Shown here one piece after another: positions 6,771-10,026 of a stretch of 10,026 nucleotides of DNA (positions within the stretch are counted from its first letter, which is position 1; every line of letters starts with the position of its first letter). The stretch lies in the NCBI GenBank assembly GCA_024277695.1, contig JAJRUR010000096.1:1-10026 (forward strand), in the 5' to 3' direction. The stretch comes from Bacteroidota bacterium (GTDB lineage: Bacteria > Bacteroidota > Bacteroidia > Chitinophagales > Saprospiraceae). Under the pieces are notes generated by a model. The model worked only from the letters and a program-made list of their open reading frames with translations, was not told the origin of the DNA and did no database searches. A program made the translations under genes and the position numbers.

Positions 6771-6887
6771 ATGAAAAACTGTTGCTCGTCTGAAATAAAC
6801 GCACCAGACAACCCAAAATTTAATCATTGGATTATTCTAGTCATCATAACCTTCGTTATGGTCGGACTGGTTTATTCTTCTTTATAA
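6771..6887 (+). CDS. 38-residue single-span membrane microprotein with N-terminal CC motif
   Basis: A short ORF, ATG at 6771 to TAA at 6885-6887, beginning MKNCCSSEINAPDNPKF and ending in a hydrophobic helix (about 20-36, WIILVIITFVMVGLVYS). The Cys-Cys-Ser-Ser motif at 4-7 recurs as CCSS and CCSK in the next protein. It lies 21 bp upstream of the HMA-protein gene on the same strand. With a membrane helix at the C-terminus and a Cys pair at the N-terminus, it could hold a metal ion on one membrane face. I do not know a named family for it. Support comes from the shared motif, clean topology and context rather than length. Confidence 0.6.
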   Translation: MKNCCSSEINAPDNPKFNHWIILVIITFVMVGLVYSSL

Positions 6888-6908
6888 ATCACAAAAAAAT
6901 TATATATT

Positions 6909-7439
6909 ATGCATAAGAATATTTTTATTATAGCACTTACATTGATCGCTTTTTCTGTCCAAGCTCAGACACAAAGTTGTTGCAGCTCAAAAGCCACTAG
7001 CACAAAATCAGCTTGCTGTAGCAAATCGAGTGCTGCCAATACGGGTTCTGAAGAACCACTATTAGAAAATACGGACAAAAAGACTTTGATGACCGAAGCA
7101 GAGTTAAAGACTACTCCACAACGGCCACAATCCACATCCCAATCCACAGAAATCAAAACTGAACATTTTAGAGTTTATGGCAACTGTAGCATGTGTGAGC
7201 AAACTATTGAGGGCTCACTCAAAAACCAAGAGGGTGTTGTTCTGGCAGACTGGGACAAAGAGACAGATCAAATGACCGTCAAATATGACCCCAATATTAT
7301 CAGCCTGGATAACATCAAACAAAAGATAGCTGATGTAGGCTATGACAGTGATACACATAGAGCTAAGGACGAAGTGTATAATAATTTGCATGGCTGCTGC
7401 CAATACGAACGACCAAAAAAAATCAGTTCGGATCTTTAA
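6909..7439 (+). CDS. Exported heavy-metal-associated (HMA) domain protein
   Basis: A 176-residue protein with a signal peptide (cleavage near VQA-Q, residues 19-20), so it acts in the periplasm or envelope. After a Cys-rich linker with CC at 24-25 and 36-37 comes an HMA ferredoxin-like domain (about 85-150): FRVYGNCSMCEQTIEGSL with the metal pair C93 and C96, then VKYDPNIISLDNIKQKIADVGYD. The usual MxCxxC appears as GNCSMC, a form I associate with exported HMA proteins of Bacteroidota. A third CC pair (163-164) lies in HGCCQY near the end. The ligands suit soft metals such as Cu(I), Hg or Zn. It would serve as a metal chaperone or scavenger handing ions between envelope partners; the metal itself is inference. 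Spacing suggests co-transcription with the microprotein upstream and the SHOCT protein downstream. Confidence 0.88.
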   Translation: MHKNIFIIALTLIAFSVQAQTQSCCSSKATSTKSACCSKSSAANTGSEEPLLENTDKKTLMTEAELKTTPQRPQSTSQSTEIKTEHFRVYGNCSMCEQTIEGSLKNQEGVVLADWDKETDQMTVKYDPNIISLDNIKQKIADVGYDSDTHRAKDEVYNNLHGCCQYERPKKISSDL

Positions 7440-7486
7440 TCTGAACGGGATAGTATCATTTCATAACAAATTAAAACGCTAATATT

Positions 7487-7678
7487 ATGATGTATCTATG
7501 GATTGTTCTTTTAGCACTTGCCCTCTTCGCAATATGGTATTTCTTAAATAGTAGTAATTCTAACATGTCCGAAGAGGTAGATGAAAACCCTATCGATGTC
7601 TTAAATCGTAGGCTTGTTAATGGAGAAATTACAGAAAAAGAATACGAAGAAAAAAGAAAAATTATTTCTGATAATTAA
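7487..7678 (+). CDS. Small membrane protein with SHOCT domain
   Basis: A 63-residue protein with one N-terminal membrane helix (about 3-20), a short Ser/Asn linker, and a C-terminal SHOCT domain (about 35-61): DVLNRRLVNGEITEKEYEEKRKII, with the typical L-x-NGxIxxxEYxxK pattern. SHOCT domains are short helical C-terminal modules thought to mediate oligomerisation. Small TM-SHOCT proteins are frequent next to copper-handling genes. Two ATG codons occur at 7487 and 7490; the first is used here. The gene lies 47 bp after the HMA gene and is followed by the strong inverted repeat. The role in metal handling is inferred from context. Confidence 0.85.
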   Translation: MMYLWIVLLALALFAIWYFLNSSNSNMSEEVDENPIDVLNRRLVNGEITEKEYEEKRKIISDN

Positions 7679-7702
7679 AAAAGTATAGCCAAATGAATCC
7701 TG

Positions 7703-7733
7703 GCAATTAAATCATTCCAAGCAATTAAGTCAT
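7703..7733 (+). repeat. Direct repeat GCAATTAA(A/G)TCAT, second copy forming a hairpin arm
   Basis: GCAATTAAATCAT (7703-7715) and GCAATTAAGTCAT (7721-7733) differ at one base and are offset by 18 bp. The second copy is the left arm of the perfect hairpin downstream. The first copy could pair with the same right arm, so two mutually exclusive RNA structures are possible. Confidence 0.8.
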
Positions 7734-7763
7734 GAGTTCATGACTTAATTGCTAAATTTTTAA
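7720..7763 (+). terminator. Perfect 16-bp inverted repeat between SHOCT and YceI-like genes (terminator, attenuator or operator)
   Basis: AGCAATTAAGTCATGA (7720-7735) pairs perfectly with TCATGACTTAATTGCT (7738-7753) around a 2-bp centre, followed by AAATTTTTA. It has terminator shape but only a five-T run and a low-GC stem. The next start codon is at 7775, leaving about 21 bp after the stem, too little for a separate promoter. Full termination would therefore silence the downstream genes. An attenuator, an mRNA-stabilising or processing hairpin, or a dimeric regulator operator are alternatives. Confidence 0.6.
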
Positions 7764-7774
7764 AAAAAGTGATT

Positions 7775-8308
7775 ATGAAATATTTCATTTTGATATCTAT
7801 GACATTACTTATCCTAAAAAGAAGTTATGCACAGACGGATATATACTATACCCAAAATGCCTCACTCGAAGTTATTGGAGTCTATAATGGGCAAGAGATC
7901 AAAGGACAAACTACCACAGTCGGTATCAATCTTAACTATGAAACCACAGAAATGAAAATTCTATTTAATCTCAACTCCCTTGTATTTAACAACGATACTA
8001 TAAATAGAATGATAGAAAATCAAAATATCTTAATCACCTTCGATGGAAAACTAAGTTTGGACTATATCAATACCAAAAGCCACCCACCAATGGATTTTAC
8101 GGCTGAAGGCTGGCTTGATACTCAGGAGACTAAAACCAAAATTCGAGGCGCGGGAGAGATCCATCACATAAATGACTCAGGCAGTTATGTTTGTATGCTT
8201 GCCCTAAAATTGGACTTAGATCTTTCAGAAATATATAACAATCTACCAGAAGGATTATTTAACGAAGCCAATTTGGTCATAACTCAAGCAATCCTTCAAA
8301 GAAACTAA
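7775..8308 (+). CDS. Exported YceI-like protein, function uncertain
   Basis: A 177-residue protein; I take ATG at 7775 (MKYFILISM) rather than the in-frame GTG at 7769. A signal peptide ends near SYA-Q (19-20). The mature chain is mostly predicted beta strand: ASLEVIGVYNGQEIKGQTTTVG, then ILFNLNSLVFNND, LITFDGKLSLDYINTKSHPPMDFTAEGWL and later LALKLDLDLSEI. The alternation and the DF-x-AEG segment recall the YceI lipocalin-like beta-barrel, which binds isoprenoid or other apolar ligands in the periplasm, but the similarity is loose. No Cys or His cluster typical of metal sites is evident apart from SHPPMDF. The hairpin in its leader is its most notable regulatory feature. It could equally be an unnamed Bacteroidota family found with copper genes. 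Confidence 0.6.
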   Translation: MKYFILISMTLLILKRSYAQTDIYYTQNASLEVIGVYNGQEIKGQTTTVGINLNYETTEMKILFNLNSLVFNNDTINRMIENQNILITFDGKLSLDYINTKSHPPMDFTAEGWLDTQETKTKIRGAGEIHHINDSGSYVCMLALKLDLDLSEIYNNLPEGLFNEANLVITQAILQRN

Positions 8309-8358
8309 AAAACATAACATTTAAACCTATTTACTAATCAATAAAAATTTATCAAATT

Positions 8359-9021
8359 ATGAAAAAGACCTTTTATTTATTTTTTGCCCTTATACTTACT
8401 TTAAGCGCTTGCAACAGTAAAGACAAGAAACAATCCCACAATGTAATGGAAAACAACATGGAGCATAAGCACCAAAACGATGGACATGATCACCAATCTA
8501 CTTCCGAAGAATCAGAGCATAATCATGCGGACCACGATCACGGTAATTCTGCTACAAAACAAGATCGCAAGATTACAGTAAACGCATCAAAAAATACGGC
8601 CACTTCTGACATCATCGATAGCTACCTAAGTATAAAAAACGGATTGATATCTGATGACAAAGCAGCAACAGCCAAAGCAGCCACTGCGCTACTCAAAGCA
8701 TTTGGTTCTTTTGATAAATCAAAGCTCGATGCAGATCAACTCAAAGAATACAACGAAATCATAGAAAATGCTACAGAACAAGCTGAACACATCGTCAAGA
8801 GCCCTATCGATCATCAAAGAGAGCACTTCGAAGTATTGACTACAGATGTCAATGATTTGATTTCTCTACTGGGGACAAACAAAACCCTTTATGAAGATTA
8901 TTGTCCTATGGCCAATGATGGAAAAGGTGCCATATGGCTCAGCGAGTTTAAAGACATAAAAAATCCGTATTTCGGTAGCAAAATGCTCAAGTGTGGAAAA
9001 GTTCAAAAACAAATCAACTGA
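8359..9021 (+). CDS. His-rich lipoprotein with DUF3347-type copper-associated domain
   Basis: A 220-residue protein with a lipoprotein signal peptide: lipobox LSAC with C18. Residues 27-61 are rich in His (27, 36, 38, 43, 45, 54, 56, 59, 61) in HxH and HDH patterns typical of Cu/Zn/Ni binding. A helical domain spans about 82-175 (DSYLSIKNGLISDD, then HIVKSPIDHQREHF). The C-terminal block has YEDYCPMANDGKGAIWLS (178-195) and NPYFGSKMLKCG (202-213). This is the DUF3347 signature, seen alone or appended to CusB-like efflux adaptors; the CPM and MLxCG residues are plausible Cu(I) ligands. It would bind metal at the envelope surface. Its stop is 2 bp before the next gene's ATG, so the two are surely co-translated. 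Metal identity is inference. Confidence 0.87.
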   Translation: MKKTFYLFFALILTLSACNSKDKKQSHNVMENNMEHKHQNDGHDHQSTSEESEHNHADHDHGNSATKQDRKITVNASKNTATSDIIDSYLSIKNGLISDDKAATAKAATALLKAFGSFDKSKLDADQLKEYNEIIENATEQAEHIVKSPIDHQREHFEVLTTDVNDLISLLGTNKTLYEDYCPMANDGKGAIWLSEFKDIKNPYFGSKMLKCGKVQKQIN

Positions 9022-9023
9022 GG

Positions 9024-9476
9024 ATGAAACTAACAAAAAAAATTGCAATTCTTTTATTCTTAGGGTTAGTGGGGATACAATTTATCCCCACTCCCCTTAA
9101 CCAAAGTAACCTAACTCCTCTTACAGATTTTATTAAAATGTACAATCCTCCTGCTGATATCGCAAATCAGTTAAAAAATTCCTGTTACGATTGTCACAGC
9201 AATAATACGCGATACCCGTGGTATAATCGTATCCAACCCGCCAAATGGTTTATGGCCGGTCATATCAAAGAAGGGAGAGAAGAATTGGACTTGAGCTTTT
9301 TTGGAGAGTATTCTACACGAAAGAAAAAAAGCAAATTAAAGTCAATTATTAGTCAGATAGAAGATGATGAAATGCCTTTGAGCTCTTATACTTTGATACA
9401 TCGAGATGCAAAAATCAAAGGACAAGCAAAAGAAGATATTCTTTTATGGTTAAAAAAAATAAAATCTGGACTATGA
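9024..9476 (+). CDS. Haem-binding domain protein (single CxxCH, Haem_bd type)
   Basis: A 150-residue protein from the ATG at 9024, 2 bp after the preceding stop; an in-frame GTG or TTG further upstream would overlap that gene. It has an N-terminal hydrophobic anchor (about 7-20), then NSCYDCHSN with the haem c-attachment motif C54-x-x-C57-H58, followed by TRYPWYNRIQPAKWFMAGHIKEGR, the usual sequel in this family. A later EMPLSSYTLIHRDAKI stretch (116-131) supplies Met and His that might give the distal ligand. It is an envelope protein, likely attached to the inner membrane and facing the periplasm, with one covalent haem expected. Role could be electron transfer or redox sensing linked to copper oxidation state; that is inference. 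The stop overlaps a small ORF starting at 9473. Confidence 0.88.
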   Translation: MKLTKKIAILLFLGLVGIQFIPTPLNQSNLTPLTDFIKMYNPPADIANQLKNSCYDCHSNNTRYPWYNRIQPAKWFMAGHIKEGREELDLSFFGEYSTRKKKSKLKSIISQIEDDEMPLSSYTLIHRDAKIKGQAKEDILLWLKKIKSGL

Positions 9477-9502
9477 AGAAAATAGCTGTAATCTTATGTT
9501 AA
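9473..9502 (+). pseudogene. Nine-codon ORF with signal-peptide-like start, possible gene remnant
   Basis: The ATG at 9473 overlaps the haem-protein stop (ATGA), the common arrangement of coupled genes, and reads MKKIAVILC before TAA at 9500-9502. The sequence resembles the first residues of a signal peptide. The following 50 bp to the next ATG hold no continuation in any frame I could follow. It may be a remnant of a deleted exported-protein gene, a tiny leader peptide, or chance. Confidence 0.3.
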
Positions 9503-9553
9503 ACTCATATAGAAAAAATCTTTGAAATATTTTTTAACAATAAACTTATAATT

Positions 9554-9811
9554 ATGAAAGTATCAAAATTTGCAATCGCAGCTGGTATTACAGGATCACT
9601 TCTTTATTTGTCCTGCTTTTTATTGATGTCTATTTTGCCGGAAGCAACATTGGTAAAATTAGCTAATTTATTATTTCATGGTATGGATTTTACCAATGAG
9701 CTTAGAATGAATATTCCTCTTTCTGAAACAATATTGGGGACAATCACATCTTTTTTTGTTTGGAGTTTTTTTGGGTATGTCCTTGCCTACTTATATAATA
9801 GATTAAAATAA
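9554..9811 (+). CDS. Small two-span membrane protein, DUF5676-like
   Basis: An 85-residue protein with two hydrophobic helices (about 6-27 and 60-80) and a linker carrying FHGMDFTNELRMN (41-53). The second helix ends in FFGYVLAYLYNRLK, closely matching the 'GxxxAxLYN' end I associate with the DUF5676 family of small membrane proteins. That family often sits with heavy-metal and copper genes in Bacteroidota and Proteobacteria. One His and several Met occur in the linker and helices, possible soft-metal ligands. Function unknown. It follows the small remnant ORF and is 8 bp upstream of the last ORF, so co-transcription is likely. Confidence 0.65.
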   Translation: MKVSKFAIAAGITGSLLYLSCFLLMSILPEATLVKLANLLFHGMDFTNELRMNIPLSETILGTITSFFVWSFFGYVLAYLYNRLK

Positions 9812-9819
9812 TAAAGATT

Positions 9820-10026
9820 ATGAATCTTATAAAAGCATATATCCGACATAAAAAAATAAAACAAGTATTTGAGTTGATCAAGAAAAATGATTTTTACTGC
9901 TTGACAATCTACCAAAGTGAATACACCGAAAAACATTCTGGCAAGGCTCAAAAACATATCAGTGCTAAATACCCTTTTGCTGGTGCATATCGAGTAATAA
10001 AACAAAAGATTTTGGCAAAAAAAGAA
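9820..10026 (+). CDS. Unrecognised protein, N-terminal part (runs off the window)
   Basis: An ORF from ATG at 9820 stays open to the right edge (69 codons). It begins MNLIKAYIRHKKIKQVFELIKKNDFYCLTIYQSEYTEKHSG and is rich in Lys and Ile with no signal peptide or membrane helix, so the product starts as a cytoplasmic, basic protein. I do not recognise the family. It is 8 bp after the preceding stop, on the same strand, and starts at a normal ATG, which supports it being real. A reverse-strand frame over the same bases is probably a shadow. Confidence 0.55.
   Translation, partial: MNLIKAYIRHKKIKQVFELIKKNDFYCLTIYQSEYTEKHSGKAQKHISAKYPFAGAYRVIKQKILAKKE

Noticed and set aside
6694..6774. 26-codon ORF (MSLSKKTKQESV...) whose TGA overlaps the microprotein ATG
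   Set aside because: The overlap is suggestive, but the peptide is short, Lys/Ser/Thr-rich and featureless; chance is as likely.
9787..10005. 72-codon minus-strand frame at the right end
   Set aside because: It opposes a better-placed + strand ORF at 9820 with an ATG 8 bp after the previous stop; composition looks like a shadow of A-rich coding sequence.
1..10026. CRISPR array, tRNA, rRNA or insertion sequence
   Set aside because: No spaced repeat array, cloverleaf, rRNA-like stretch or transposase was seen in the window.

Overview
The window looks like a chromosomal segment of a Bacteroidota bacterium. The signs are a PorQ homologue (type IX secretion), a zinc-finger-degenerate TraR/DksA protein next to lspA, a HYC_CC_PP family protein, a promoter element of the Bacteroidota form TAnnTTTG, and starts preceded by A-rich stretches rather than Shine-Dalgarno sequences. 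I cannot assign a genus.

Layout. (1) 1-1051: the 3' end of a DNA methyltransferase gene, overlapped by a complete TdeIII-like type II restriction endonuclease gene. The pair is visibly A+T-richer than the genes that follow and reads as a mobile restriction-modification module, with a perfect 20-bp tandem duplication just downstream. (2) 1212-2263, minus strand: a DksA/TraR-like regulator followed by lspA (signal peptidase II). (3) 2395-3158: nfu, an iron-sulfur scaffold gene, with an intrinsic terminator-like hairpin in its leader and another after its stop. (4) 3266-5871: a lipid/diacylglycerol kinase, a MORN-2 repeat lipoprotein and PorQ, closely spaced or overlapping and probably one transcript concerned with the cell envelope. 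(5) 6053-10026: a run of small exported or membrane proteins with metal- and haem-ligand motifs. In order these are the HYC_CC_PP protein, a 38-residue CC membrane microprotein missed by length cut-offs, an exported HMA-domain protein, a SHOCT membrane protein, a YceI-like exported protein, a His-rich lipoprotein with a DUF3347-type CPM/NPYFG/CG end, a CxxCH haem-binding protein, a DUF5676-like membrane protein, and an unrecognised ORF cut by the window edge.

The fifth region is the most interesting. No metal pump, oxidase or regulator lies inside the window, yet nearly every product is exported or membrane-bound and most carry Cys, His or Met motifs typical of copper/heavy-metal handling in Bacteroidota. 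I infer a periplasmic metal-handling (probably copper) accessory cluster, whose transporter or oxidase may lie beyond the right edge. It has a recognisable promoter, three CATTAA direct repeats at helical-turn spacing upstream of it, and a perfect 16-bp inverted repeat in mid-cluster with a third, competing repeat arm. These regulatory readings come from sequence pattern only and are untested.
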